Shown here: positions 26,347-35,270 of the stretch, in pieces | Numbering within the stretch: the first letter of the stretch is position 1 | Layout of the letters: every line of letters starts with the position of its first letter | From: Methanoregula sp. UBA247 | GTDB taxonomy: Archaea; Halobacteriota; Methanomicrobia; Methanomicrobiales; Methanospirillaceae | Length of the DNA stretch: 64,000 bases | Reading direction: 5' to 3' | Assembly (NCBI GenBank): GCA_002495055.1 | Contig: DADR01000041.1 | Span: 1 to 64,000 of the forward strand | The notes under the pieces: generated by a model | What the model saw: only the letters and a program-made list of their open reading frames with translations | Told to the model about the DNA's origin: nothing | The model's database searches: none | Translations under genes and position numbers: made by a program

Positions 26347-26454
26347 ATGGCAAATAATTCGAATGGTAAGGTTTCCCCACTCATTCCACCATGGAGACCT
26401 CGCCCTAATCCGTGCCCAGCACCTTTCGATGTGGAGGCACTGCATGACAAGTGA
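26347..26454 (+). CDS. 35-residue proline-rich peptide overlapping the PrimPol start
   Basis: ATG at 26347, 10 bp after a perfect GGAGG (26332-26336). Product contains a Pro-rich stretch (PLIPPWRPRPNPCPAPF). Its stop lies 11 bp past the ATG (26444) of the PrimPol gene, so its translation would feed the next start. It may be a short leader peptide or a real small protein. Confidence 0.4.
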   Translation: MANNSNGKVSPLIPPWRPRPNPCPAPFDVEALHDK

Positions 26455-29116
26455 TACCTGCTCAGTTATATATGCCCGTCACTTCCCCGAAGAAATTCGG
26501 GATCTCCCTCACTGGGTGATGTGGAAATACCAGGAACGGGGAGGTAAACTTACAAAAGTGCCGTACTCCCCCAAAGGGGGTATGGCAAAAGCCAATGACC
26601 CCTCTTCCTGGGGAGATTTCTCTGTTACGATCAACACGAGGAACAACGACGGTTTCGATGGTGTGGGATTTGAACTCACCGCTCCGTACGTCGGTATTGA
26701 TTTCGATCATGTCCGGGATCCTGTGACTGGCATTATTGATCCTGAATCCTTGGCTGAAATCAAAGCACTCAACAGCTACACCGAAATCTCGCCTTCCGGA
26801 ACAGGCATCCATGTTATCGTAAAAGGTACAATCCCCGGCAAACGGTGTAAAAAAGGTGACCGTGAGATGTATGACAACGCCCGGTTCCTCACGATGACAT
26901 CCCATATATTGCCGGAGTTCCCTGTGGTCATTAGCGATTCACAACCGGCAATCAACACTCTTTACGAGAAGTGGTTTGGCAAAGATCCTGCCCCCTCAAA
27001 AGACATGGTTGTAATAACGGAATTACCCGATGACCAGATCATAAAGCAATGTAAAACCTCTCACGGAGACAGATTCACGAAATTATGGTCAGGGGATATT
27101 TCTGATTACGTTTCACAATCAGAGGCGGACCTTGCACTCTGCGCCGTAATTGCGGGCCAAGGTTGCGATGCCGCACAGATTGACCGGATATTCCGAAAGT
27201 CCCAACTCATCAGAGAGAAATGGGATAAATTCCGCGGAGAACGCACCTATGGTCAAGTAACTGTGCTGGCAGCACTCAAAAGGGCTAAAAAGAAAGGGCA
27301 GACCTCGAAAAGCAAGAACCAGGATCCGGAAGAGCCCCGTAAAGACCTGCTCTACTTTGAAATGGACAATAAATTATTCCTCGGGACAATCACGCCATTC
27401 GATACATTCCAGTTCGTCCACGTCGAAGATGGCACACTCGTTTTCGATGATATGGTTGTCGGGAGAGATGGGATTCCAGTATATGTCCGTGGCCTTGATC
27501 GCCACAAGAACACCGGGGAACTCGTCAGAATAGTTGGGTACCCACGGACTGACAAACTGGAAGGAAACGCCCCAATAACACCACAGGAATTGTATCAGAG
27601 AATCAATTCCCATCTGCATCGTTACATCGACGTACCGGAAACCGACCGTGAGATGTTTGTCTACTATACCCTGTATTCCTGGTTCTCGATGAAATGCCAT
27701 ACGGCCCTTTACCTTCGGTTGCTTGCCGATACCGGAAAAGGCAAAACACGGATCTTACAGGCAATTTCCGATCTCTGCTTCTATCCCATCACGGTATCAG
27801 GTGCAAGTTCATACTCCGGGATCATGCGTACGAATGAACGCTACCACGGAACGCTGAAAATCGATGAATCGGATTTGAGTGGCGGAGCCAGCAACCCTCT
27901 GATCAAGTATCTCAACCTCGGGTTCGAAAAAGGCCAGCTGTATTGCCTTACCGATAAAAACGACCCGGACAAGCAGGATTATTTCGACCCCTTCGGTCCC
28001 AAAGTGATCGCAATGCGCGAACCGTTCGGGGATAATGCCACTGAGGCACGGTGCCTCTCATTTACCCCATCGGAGACAACAAGGACTGATATTCCCGTCG
28101 AACTGAACAAAGAATATTACGCAAGTGTGGATGACCTGCGGGCATCGATAGCTTTGCTGGCACTCCACAACTGGGAGACCATCGATGGAGAAAAACTCCT
28201 CGACTGTGGAGATATGGCCCTGGAACCACGGATGAAGCAGATGTCCAGGCCTCTGTCCCTTGTTCTGCAGTTATTCCCAGATGGACGAGACCGGTTCAAA
28301 ACCTATCTGACTGCACGGCAAAAAGAAGTGAAAAATGTCCGTGCACAGTCATGGGACGGGCAATTGTTCAACTATGTGGCCGCATTGGCAACCGGTGATG
28401 AAACCCCCAACACGCATTCAGAATTCCAAAAATATTACCAGGATGGCCAGATACAGGCAGTCACCGGTGCAATGGTAGCAGAGGCATTCAAATCCAAACC
28501 AAATTCTGTGACGCGGGCACTTACCGGCATCGGTTTCGTCGTTGAACCTGACAAGATCTTTGTTGGTCAGGACAATGAAAGACGAAAATTATCCATCAAG
28601 AAATATGTCGTGCCGGATTCTCGACGGTGGCGGGAGATCATTCAACGCTACGCGAGCTACGATCTTGCACTCAGCCTGGAGTCATGCCCGGAAGTATTGC
28701 GTGGAAAGAAGTGGACTTATGGACCAACTGGCAGTGAGAGCAATGATCCCTTTGCTTCATTCACTCAAAAAATTCCAGTGTGTGGCAATCAAAGTGTAGA
28801 ATCCGTAGAATCTGTTCCTTCTGATGCTGAAAATTCCGAAAAGGATACAGTATCTACACTTTCTACAGTTTCATGCGAACACAAGGCTAGCAAGGATGCA
28901 GATTCGAGGTTACAGGCCTTTGGACTGAACCGGATGCCTGATCATACTGAATACCGAAGGCTCGAAACCCCGAAGATCGGCAGCTGCATTGTGAAAGGTT
29001 GCGGCAATCCGATGGAATGGGAGGACCACCAGGGACTGAATTATCTGTGCGATGAACATTTCCAGATGATCAAGAAGGAAGCAATTGTTCCAAAAGAGGG
29101 GGGCGATCTTAAATAA
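26444..29116 (+). CDS. PrimPol-type primase-polymerase with AAA+ helicase domain
   Basis: 890 residues from the ATG at 26444; the frame opens at 26363 but without a ribosome-binding site. N-terminal archaeo-eukaryotic-type primase/polymerase domain like phage NrS-1 polymerase (HWVMWKYQ, VGIDFDHV, SYTEISPSGTGIHVIVKG, ARFLTMT), with the acidic DFDH as metal site. Then a helix-bundle domain (SEADLALCAVIAGQG...IDRIFRKSQL...KWD). The second half is an AAA+ helicase-like ATPase with Walker A ADTGKGKTR (about residue 430) and Walker B LKIDESD. The C-terminus has a small Cys/His motif (CIVKGCGN...CDEHF). Probably the replication initiator/primase of the element. No homologue was searched. Confidence 0.82.
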   Translation: MTSDTCSVIYARHFPEEIRDLPHWVMWKYQERGGKLTKVPYSPKGGMAKANDPSSWGDFSVTINTRNNDGFDGVGFELTAPYVGIDFDHVRDPVTGIIDPESLAEIKALNSYTEISPSGTGIHVIVKGTIPGKRCKKGDREMYDNARFLTMTSHILPEFPVVISDSQPAINTLYEKWFGKDPAPSKDMVVITELPDDQIIKQCKTSHGDRFTKLWSGDISDYVSQSEADLALCAVIAGQGCDAAQIDRIFRKSQLIREKWDKFRGERTYGQVTVLAALKRAKKKGQTSKSKNQDPEEPRKDLLYFEMDNKLFLGTITPFDTFQFVHVEDGTLVFDDMVVGRDGIPVYVRGLDRHKNTGELVRIVGYPRTDKLEGNAPITPQELYQRINSHLHRYIDVPETDREMFVYYTLYSWFSMKCHTALYLRLLADTGKGKTRILQAISDLCFYPITVSGASSYSGIMRTNERYHGTLKIDESDLSGGASNPLIKYLNLGFEKGQLYCLTDKNDPDKQDYFDPFGPKVIAMREPFGDNATEARCLSFTPSETTRTDIPVELNKEYYASVDDLRASIALLALHNWETIDGEKLLDCGDMALEPRMKQMSRPLSLVLQLFPDGRDRFKTYLTARQKEVKNVRAQSWDGQLFNYVAALATGDETPNTHSEFQKYYQDGQIQAVTGAMVAEAFKSKPNSVTRALTGIGFVVEPDKIFVGQDNERRKLSIKKYVVPDSRRWREIIQRYASYDLALSLESCPEVLRGKKWTYGPTGSESNDPFASFTQKIPVCGNQSVESVESVPSDAENSEKDTVSTLSTVSCEHKASKDADSRLQAFGLNRMPDHTEYRRLETPKIGSCIVKGCGNPMEWEDHQGLNYLCDEHFQMIKKEAIVPKEGGDLK

Positions 29117-29600
29117 CCATCACCCCCGACTTTTTTCACCATAATCCAACATTCAAACGCAGCATTGTGGTACATATTTGATTGTAATGTTATAAGGTTT
29201 GAAAATTCTATGTATAATATAAAAAACAGTTTATATTATTATAAAATCATTTAAATGAGTTCCATTAAGATCAATTTTAGTCAATTTGAATAAATTCATC
29301 ATAAATGTTCAGTTTACATTAAGATATCCTTGTTAAAACTCTCTTTTTTATCAAGTGCGTAACCAAATGACACTCCAGGGATCGCATGTAAAAGTACGTT
29401 TGCAAAAAGGGGGTCGGGGGGGGTGTTTTTAGGCGTTGGAACCTCTGCGAACGTATGTTGATATTCAGATCATTGTCAATTAAACCGTTTGAGGGGGGTC
29501 CTTCTTTTAGGAGGGAATCTTTTTCGTTCAATTCTAGATTTCGACGCAATTCCGACGGATCGACAATTATATAAATCTAGAAATTCAATTATAAATTATT
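29117..29600. other. Non-coding region between replication gene and RM operon
   Basis: 484 bp with a very AT-rich first half (29160-29340, many TATA/ATTA runs) and then a G-rich patch (GGGGGTCGGGGGGGG around 29409-29424). No convincing gene; a 76-codon minus-strand frame has no protein character. Its place after the primase gene and its composition make it a candidate replication origin, which is inference only. Confidence 0.4.
29532..29582 (+). promoter_or_regulatory. RM operon promoter flanked by a 10-bp inverted repeat
   Basis: TTCTAGATTT (29532-29541) and its exact reverse complement AAATCTAGAA (29573-29582) flank and overlap the TATA box ATTATATAAAT (29567-29577). The first gene starts at the GTG at 29601, about 25-30 bp after the TATA box. 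Likely operator for a regulator of the restriction operon. Confidence 0.45.
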
Positions 29601-30203
29601 GTGGAAACTGTTTACCAAATTTCTACAAACACAATACACACAAAAACACTCAGTGAGTTATCTTCCTCATTGAAGAGAGGAATCTCTTCCTATGGAGTTA
29701 AAGGTAACGACCTGACTGTTCGCCTCATCAATGTCCGTGACATCCAGAACGGTACTATCATCACCGAGACGGTGGAGCAGGTCACGGTCAAGAACACCAT
29801 GGCAGTGCACACATCCCGATTAGTTCCCGGGGACCTGCTTGTAATCGCAAAGGGTCCCAATTTCCGTGCTGCAGTTGCAGGTGAGGCCCACCGTGACTTC
29901 ACCTACAGTACTAACCTGATCGGGCTTTCCCTGGTGGGTGAAGTAATTCCCGGGTATGTCGCAGCCTACCTCAACAGTCAGTCTGGACAAAAAAAGATCC
30001 AAGCCCGTGCTGCAGGGGCAAGCATTCAGGGACTCACTGCCCAGTCACTTCTCGAGATCCCCATACCACTCCCCCCTCTCGATGTACAAAAAAGACTGGC
30101 TGATTACACCGATTATCACCGGCAATATGTCGAACTGATGAATCAAGAAATTGCATTACGCACCGCTATCCGGGACGCTCTCATGCAGAATATTGTGGAG
30201 TAA
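29601..30203 (+). CDS. Half-size type I specificity protein (single TRD)
   Basis: 200 residues starting with GTG. One target-recognition domain followed by a conserved helical region: VRLINVRDIQNGTI, RLVPGDLLVIAKG, STNLIGLSL, and the C-terminal IPIPLPPLDVQKRLADYTDYHRQYVELMNQEIALRTAIRDALMQ, which is the HsdS spacer helix. Full HsdS has two such halves; this gene has one and would need to dimerise or swap with the other specificity gene. Five bp before hsdM. It is the first gene of the RM operon. Confidence 0.78.
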   Translation: METVYQISTNTIHTKTLSELSSSLKRGISSYGVKGNDLTVRLINVRDIQNGTIITETVEQVTVKNTMAVHTSRLVPGDLLVIAKGPNFRAAVAGEAHRDFTYSTNLIGLSLVGEVIPGYVAAYLNSQSGQKKIQARAAGASIQGLTAQSLLEIPIPLPPLDVQKRLADYTDYHRQYVELMNQEIALRTAIRDALMQNIVE

Positions 30204-30208
30204 TTACT

Positions 30209-31705
30209 ATGGCAAAATTAACTGTTGAAGAACTTGAAAACAAAGTCTGGCAGGCAGCAGATATTCTCCGTGGATCAATCGATTCGTCGGATTACAAGGA
30301 TTACATCTTCGGGTTACTTTTCCTAAAACGATTGTCTGATGTCTTTGAGGAAGAGGCAGAGAGGATCGAACAGGAAACAGGGAACAAAGACCTTGCCTGG
30401 AACGACCCGGACGAACACCAGTTCTTCGTCCCGGAACGTGCCCGCTGGGAAAACCTCCGGAAAGCAACAACCCTGATTGGTGCTACCCTCAATAAAGCCA
30501 GTGGCGAACTGGAAGACAAGAACCGGCTGTTGGAAGGTGTACTCGCCGCAATCGACTTCAACTCTAACAAACTCGGTGAAACAACCCAACGGGACCGGAC
30601 CCTGCAGTCTTTGATCACCCACTTCTCCACAATTCCTCTGAAAAACAGCGATCTCGCGGAACCCGATATGCTTGGCCGGGTCTACGAATATCTCATCGAA
30701 AAGTTTGCAGACGACGCCGGGAAGAAAGGGGGAGAATTTTACACACCCCGTAAGGTCGTGCAACTCATCGTCGGCGTCCTCGAACCCAAAGAGGGAATGC
30801 GTATCTGTGACCCGACCTGTGGATCGGGAGGTATGCTCATCGAGTGCGCCCATTTTGTTGAGAATCACAGCGGTAATCCCAAGAACCTGTCCCTGTTTGG
30901 TCAGGAGAAAAATATCAGCACCTGGGGTATCTGTAAGATGAATATGCTCCTTCATGGGTTTCCCGATGCCGATATCCGCAAGGGTGACACCATCCGTGAT
31001 CCGAAATTACTCGTCGATGACCAACTGATGCTTTTCGACAGGGTCATCGCAAATCCGCCGTTTTCTCTGGACCAGTGGGGCGTTGAAAAAGCCGAGAATG
31101 ATGGGTTCGGTCGGTTCCGGTACGGGATTCCGCCCAAGTCGAAAGGCGATTTCGCCTTCGTGGAACACATGATCGCTGTGCTCAACATGGAAGGCAAGCT
31201 TGGTGTGGTAGTGCCCCATGGGGTGCTCTTCCGTGGTGGTGCAGAGGGAAAGATCCGGACCAACATTCTTTCAGAAGATATTGTTGATGCGGTCATCGGG
31301 CTCCCGTCCAACCTCTTTTATGGGACCGGCATTCCTGCGGCAGTACTGATTATTAACAAAAACAAACCACAGCAGCGCCGTGGCAAGGTTCTCTTTATTG
31401 ATGCATCACTAGAGTATCAAGCCGCAAAGAACCAGAACTATCTACGGGATCAGGACATTGAGAAGATTGTCGGGGCATACATCGGATACCGGGACATTGA
31501 AAAATACTGTCGTGTTGTTCCCCTCTCCGAGATTAAAGAAAACGACTATAATCTGAATATTTCACGGTATGTCGACACAGCTCCCGAAACGGTGCAGATC
31601 GATGTGAAGGCGGCATTGAAGGAACTGCACGAGATTGAGAAACGCCGGGATGAGGTCGTACAGAAAATGAATGCATACATGAAGGAGCTGGGATATGACC
31701 AGTGA
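30209..31705 (+). CDS. hsdM: Type I restriction-modification methyltransferase subunit
   Basis: 498 residues. N6-adenine methyltransferase: an N-terminal helical domain (about 1-150, with SSDYKDYIFGLLFLKRLSDVF) is followed by the SAM-binding motif DPTCGSGGM (Asp201 onward) and the catalytic NPPF at 282-285. The C-terminal part carries further HsdM blocks (PHGVLFRGGAEGKIR, LPSNLFYGTGIPAAVLI). Modifies one adenine in each half of the target and forms the M2S core with HsdS. Overlaps the next gene by 11 bp. The identity is clear. Confidence 0.96.
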   Translation: MAKLTVEELENKVWQAADILRGSIDSSDYKDYIFGLLFLKRLSDVFEEEAERIEQETGNKDLAWNDPDEHQFFVPERARWENLRKATTLIGATLNKASGELEDKNRLLEGVLAAIDFNSNKLGETTQRDRTLQSLITHFSTIPLKNSDLAEPDMLGRVYEYLIEKFADDAGKKGGEFYTPRKVVQLIVGVLEPKEGMRICDPTCGSGGMLIECAHFVENHSGNPKNLSLFGQEKNISTWGICKMNMLLHGFPDADIRKGDTIRDPKLLVDDQLMLFDRVIANPPFSLDQWGVEKAENDGFGRFRYGIPPKSKGDFAFVEHMIAVLNMEGKLGVVVPHGVLFRGGAEGKIRTNILSEDIVDAVIGLPSNLFYGTGIPAAVLIINKNKPQQRRGKVLFIDASLEYQAAKNQNYLRDQDIEKIVGAYIGYRDIEKYCRVVPLSEIKENDYNLNISRYVDTAPETVQIDVKAALKELHEIEKRRDEVVQKMNAYMKELGYDQ

Positions 31706-32093
31706 AACACCCATTCCGGTTATTGACATTGACCAAGTCGCGAAATATTTGAAATACAAAGGTGCTTCCAGCCTCGATACCTATACAATAGACCGAATAG
31801 CCCGTCTTGGGAAAATCTCTGGCGAGGAACATGCGAATCTGCAAAATATTGCAGGAGCAACATCAGACAACCGTTTGTATAGGATGCTGAAGGTTGGAAT
31901 CATTAAAACCGTTTATCCAGAATTCAAATGGTCTCATCGTAAACAAAAATTTGAACTGAACATGCCGGTTGAGGATATGATTTTACCCCCGGGTGCGGTT
32001 ATGCCACGTCGTAAGAGAAGAAAGCCCGCTGAAAAGGCACCTGAGCCGGGAAAGACACGAGATCCGCCCGGAGTGTGGTATCTGCATGGATGA
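31695..32093 (+). CDS. Winged-helix-like protein inside the RM operon, unknown
   Basis: 132 residues. Starts inside the end of hsdM and ends overlapping the SIR2-like gene by 8 bp, so it is translated as part of the operon. The middle (LQNIAGATSDNRLYRMLKVGIIKTVYPEFKW) has helix-turn-helix/wing spacing, and the C-terminus is a basic tail (MPRRKRRKPAEKA). Not recognised as a known family. It could be a regulator of the operon or a partner of the SIR2 protein. Confidence 0.6.
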   Translation: MTSETPIPVIDIDQVAKYLKYKGASSLDTYTIDRIARLGKISGEEHANLQNIAGATSDNRLYRMLKVGIIKTVYPEFKWSHRKQKFELNMPVEDMILPPGAVMPRRKRRKPAEKAPEPGKTRDPPGVWYLHG

Positions 32094-33963
32094 TGCAGTA
32101 ATCCCGGTTGCTTATGCAATGCATGTATCGCCCAAACGCTATGCTCTATTATTGGGTGCAGGGATCTCAATTTCTGCGGGTCTCCCCACTGGTACAGATG
32201 TTTCTGGCAATATGATCCGGAAAATCGCTAAAGGAAGGGGGGAATCGATTGAGGGTGGTGATGATCCTCTTATTTGCCTCGACTGGTTTGAAAAAACCTT
32301 CGGGGTCCCGGCAACTTTTGATCTGTTAATGGAGAAACTCGGTATATCCGAGACGAACAGGAGTGATGGACTCCTTCCTTTCATCATTCCTCGTAACGAG
32401 GCTGGGCAACCAATTCCGATAAATCCCACTCCCGCCCATATGGCTATTGCCGAGCTAGTAAAAGAAGGGCTTATTACCACTATTATTACTACAAATTTCG
32501 ATCATCTGCTTGAGGATGCAATCAAGGTAGCAACTGGAATTCCTCCCATCATTATCACTGGAGAAACAGATCCATCACTTATGTCGGTATTTCCAGACAA
32601 GTGCCGTATTGTAAAAGTGAATGGCGATTTTACAAGCAAAATTCTGAGAATCACTCTAGAGGACTTAAAATCATATGATTCGCCAGTGGAGGATTATATC
32701 CGGAGAATTTGTTCCGAGTACGGACTTGTCGTATGTGGATGGTCCGGTAAATTTGATACCGGCCTTGTTGAGATCTTAAAGGCTTTGAAAGTGCGCCGAT
32801 ATCCGATGTTTTGGGCGCTGCGTTCGGATGGTGAGATCCCCGAAGTTTTGAAGATTGCATTGAATCCAAATTCGGTCCAGATTGAATCGGCCGATGAATT
32901 CTTCAAAGTGGTTCATACTATTGTAGAACGCCTTACAGTGGCTGAACGAGGGCAAATACTTCCGATACAGGTTGCTGTTCGGAAAGTTACTGATGCGTTA
33001 CAACAACCACGTCCAGAGCTAATCTTATCTGATCTGCTCCATACTGAAACTGATAAAATTATCGATTTTCTTGCAATCGAGGGTTACATTACAGAGGGTA
33101 CTGTTGACGCAAAATCCGTATTCAATTCAAGAGTATCCTCACTTGAGCGACGGTCAGCAGCTCTGGCTGCAATGGTCGCAACAATCACATTCTACGATGA
33201 TAAAAACCATTGTGAACTCCTGCTTGATATCATTGAACGGTTAATCAATGTTCATAGAGTATCTCCGTTTCCGGGCTCAGGTCACCGAAACCTTCAAGGT
33301 TTTTCCTCTGGGGGTAAAATTTTTTCTGCGTGTCTTAATCGACTTCAATTCCTTCCAGCTCTCCTGGTAATATATTCCGCAGGAATTGCTGCAATCAAAT
33401 CCGATCATTTCAATATGCTGAATGCCATCATCGCCCCGAGAATTAACATTTGGAAGGGTATCGGGGAGAAAGACACTCCTTATCATGAGAAAATAAATAT
33501 CCACACTGTATTAAGTTGCGATGATCTTTTCATTGGATTAAACCGAGAGCGTTTTAATGAGGACGGTGATACATTCACCTATCCCCATCGAATACTCCAC
33601 GGAATTTTACATCATATACTCCCAAGCGACAACCGTTTTATCGAAAACTTCGACGTTTTTGAATATCTCTATGCTCTCACTTATATCCGGGCATATCAAA
33701 TCGAAGCAATTGACCCTCGGAATCCTCCGCTCCCTCTTATGACGAGTGTTTGGGTTCAGACAGTTGGGTATGCCGGAAGGGGCAGGTTAGCATTTCCCGA
33801 GCATGTTTCATCCTTCGTGTCAGGTATTTCCAGATCAATTAAAGGATCTGCATTTTTTTGTGGATCTGATATTGATTTTGAGCGGTGTAACCGGAAATAT
33901 TCGGAACTTTTCGGAATTGAGCCAATAAATACTGGTATTTCAATCCCACGTGGAGTTTTATGA
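32086..33963 (+). CDS. SIR2-like domain protein, probable defence effector
   Basis: 625 residues from the ATG at 32086, within the end of the previous gene. N-terminal SIR2-like domain (about 15-290): nucleotide motif GAGISISAG (24-32), TTNFDHLLE with Asn137, a K-x-N-G-D block with Asn179 where the family usually has the catalytic His, and VVCGWSGKFD. This arrangement matches the SIR2-family proteins that sit in type I RM and other defence loci and degrade NAD+ on infection. The remaining residues, about 300-625, are helical and unrecognised. No transmembrane or signal segment. Stop overlaps hsdS by 4 bp. The domain is secure; enzymatic activity is uncertain because of the His to Asn change. 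Confidence 0.82.
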   Translation: MDDAVIPVAYAMHVSPKRYALLLGAGISISAGLPTGTDVSGNMIRKIAKGRGESIEGGDDPLICLDWFEKTFGVPATFDLLMEKLGISETNRSDGLLPFIIPRNEAGQPIPINPTPAHMAIAELVKEGLITTIITTNFDHLLEDAIKVATGIPPIIITGETDPSLMSVFPDKCRIVKVNGDFTSKILRITLEDLKSYDSPVEDYIRRICSEYGLVVCGWSGKFDTGLVEILKALKVRRYPMFWALRSDGEIPEVLKIALNPNSVQIESADEFFKVVHTIVERLTVAERGQILPIQVAVRKVTDALQQPRPELILSDLLHTETDKIIDFLAIEGYITEGTVDAKSVFNSRVSSLERRSAALAAMVATITFYDDKNHCELLLDIIERLINVHRVSPFPGSGHRNLQGFSSGGKIFSACLNRLQFLPALLVIYSAGIAAIKSDHFNMLNAIIAPRINIWKGIGEKDTPYHEKINIHTVLSCDDLFIGLNRERFNEDGDTFTYPHRILHGILHHILPSDNRFIENFDVFEYLYALTYIRAYQIEAIDPRNPPLPLMTSVWVQTVGYAGRGRLAFPEHVSSFVSGISRSIKGSAFFCGSDIDFERCNRKYSELFGIEPINTGISIPRGVL

Positions 33964-35270
33964 AAAAACAAAAAACAAGTGACATCGCGGTTGGTGAATA
34001 CAAGGACACACCTATTGGTAGGATACCGAAGGAGTGGGATGTAAAATCCACTCACGAAACCCTCTACATGAAAGGCCGTATTGGCTGGAGGGGGCTTAAA
34101 AAATCTGAATTCACTGAAACGGGACCATACCTAATAACCGGTGTTGATTTCATTGACAATCGAATTGATTGGGACAACTGTTTCCATATAACAATGGAAA
34201 GATACCTGGAATCGCCAGAAATTCAAATTAGGGAAAACGATGTCCTGATTACTAAAGATGGTACAATTGGAAAGGTTGCATTCATTGATCACCTACCAGG
34301 TCCTGCATCACTAAATAGTCATTTGCTGGTCTTACGACCCGCATCAAATAACATATTTCCAAAATTTTTATTTTATATTCTGCAATCAGAACAATTCATT
34401 GCATTTATTGATTCGATTAAAACAGGAAGCACATTAACTGGTCTTTCACAATCAAACTTTGGAAAATACAAATTTCCTCTCCCTCCTGTTCCCATACAAC
34501 ACAAAATCGCCGCCATACTCTCCACGGTTGACGCCGCCATCGCTGAAACCGATACAATCATCGCCAAGACTGAGCAGATCAAGAAAGGGCTGATGCAGGA
34601 ACTCTTCACCAGAGGCCTTGGGCATACAGAGTTCAAGGATACCGAAATTGGTAGGATACCTGTAAACTGGGATATTGTCCGCCTTGGACAAGTAACACAT
34701 AAGTTAATTGTTCCAATGAGGGATAAACCCAAGAAATTTGAAGGTGATATTCCTTGGTGTCGGATAGAAGATTTTAACGGAAAATACCTCAGCGAATCGA
34801 AGAGCGGCCAATTTGTGAATGAGACAATTATCAACGAGATGCATCTCAAAGTATTTCCAGCAGGTTCGGTGATTTGTTCATGCAGTGCAAATCTCGGTAT
34901 ATGTGCTATTGCCGGGCGAGATTTGGTAACTAATCAAACATTTATTGGGATTGTACCTAAACAAGAGGAATTGGGTAATGAATTCCTGTATTACCTCATG
35001 GGGAATTATGCAAACAGACTTAATAAATTGTCAACAGGTACGACGATCTCTTATCTCCCCAGTAAAGAATTTGAATCGTTCCTGATCATCAGACCTCCTC
35101 TTGCAGAACAATGCAATATCGCCGCTATACTTTCAAATATTGACCGGAGACTTGAAAAAGAATTCCAGTACCACACTCATCTTGAAATCCTCAAAAAAGG
35201 TCTAATACAAGATCTTCTCACGGGTAGGAACAGGGTAAAAACCAATAATGAGGTGATAGAACATGCCTGA
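33960..35270 (+). CDS. hsdS: Type I restriction specificity subunit (two TRDs)
   Basis: 436 residues with two target-recognition halves. Each half starts with a similar sequence (TPIGRIPKEWDV near residue 18 and TEIGRIPVNWDI near 230) and ends with a spacer helix (PVPIQHKIAAILSTVDAAIAET and PPLAEQCNIAAILSNIDRRLEK). It determines the split DNA target read by the HsdM/HsdR complex. Starts 4 bp inside the SIR2-like gene and overlaps the HEPN-like gene by 8 bp. Normal full-length HsdS. Confidence 0.93.
   Translation: MKKQKTSDIAVGEYKDTPIGRIPKEWDVKSTHETLYMKGRIGWRGLKKSEFTETGPYLITGVDFIDNRIDWDNCFHITMERYLESPEIQIRENDVLITKDGTIGKVAFIDHLPGPASLNSHLLVLRPASNNIFPKFLFYILQSEQFIAFIDSIKTGSTLTGLSQSNFGKYKFPLPPVPIQHKIAAILSTVDAAIAETDTIIAKTEQIKKGLMQELFTRGLGHTEFKDTEIGRIPVNWDIVRLGQVTHKLIVPMRDKPKKFEGDIPWCRIEDFNGKYLSESKSGQFVNETIINEMHLKVFPAGSVICSCSANLGICAIAGRDLVTNQTFIGIVPKQEELGNEFLYYLMGNYANRLNKLSTGTTISYLPSKEFESFLIIRPPLAEQCNIAAILSNIDRRLEKEFQYHTHLEILKKGLIQDLLTGRNRVKTNNEVIEHA

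Noticed and set aside
30323..30955. 210-codon minus-strand frame
   Set aside because: Antisense to hsdM; the plus-strand gene has full methyltransferase motifs.
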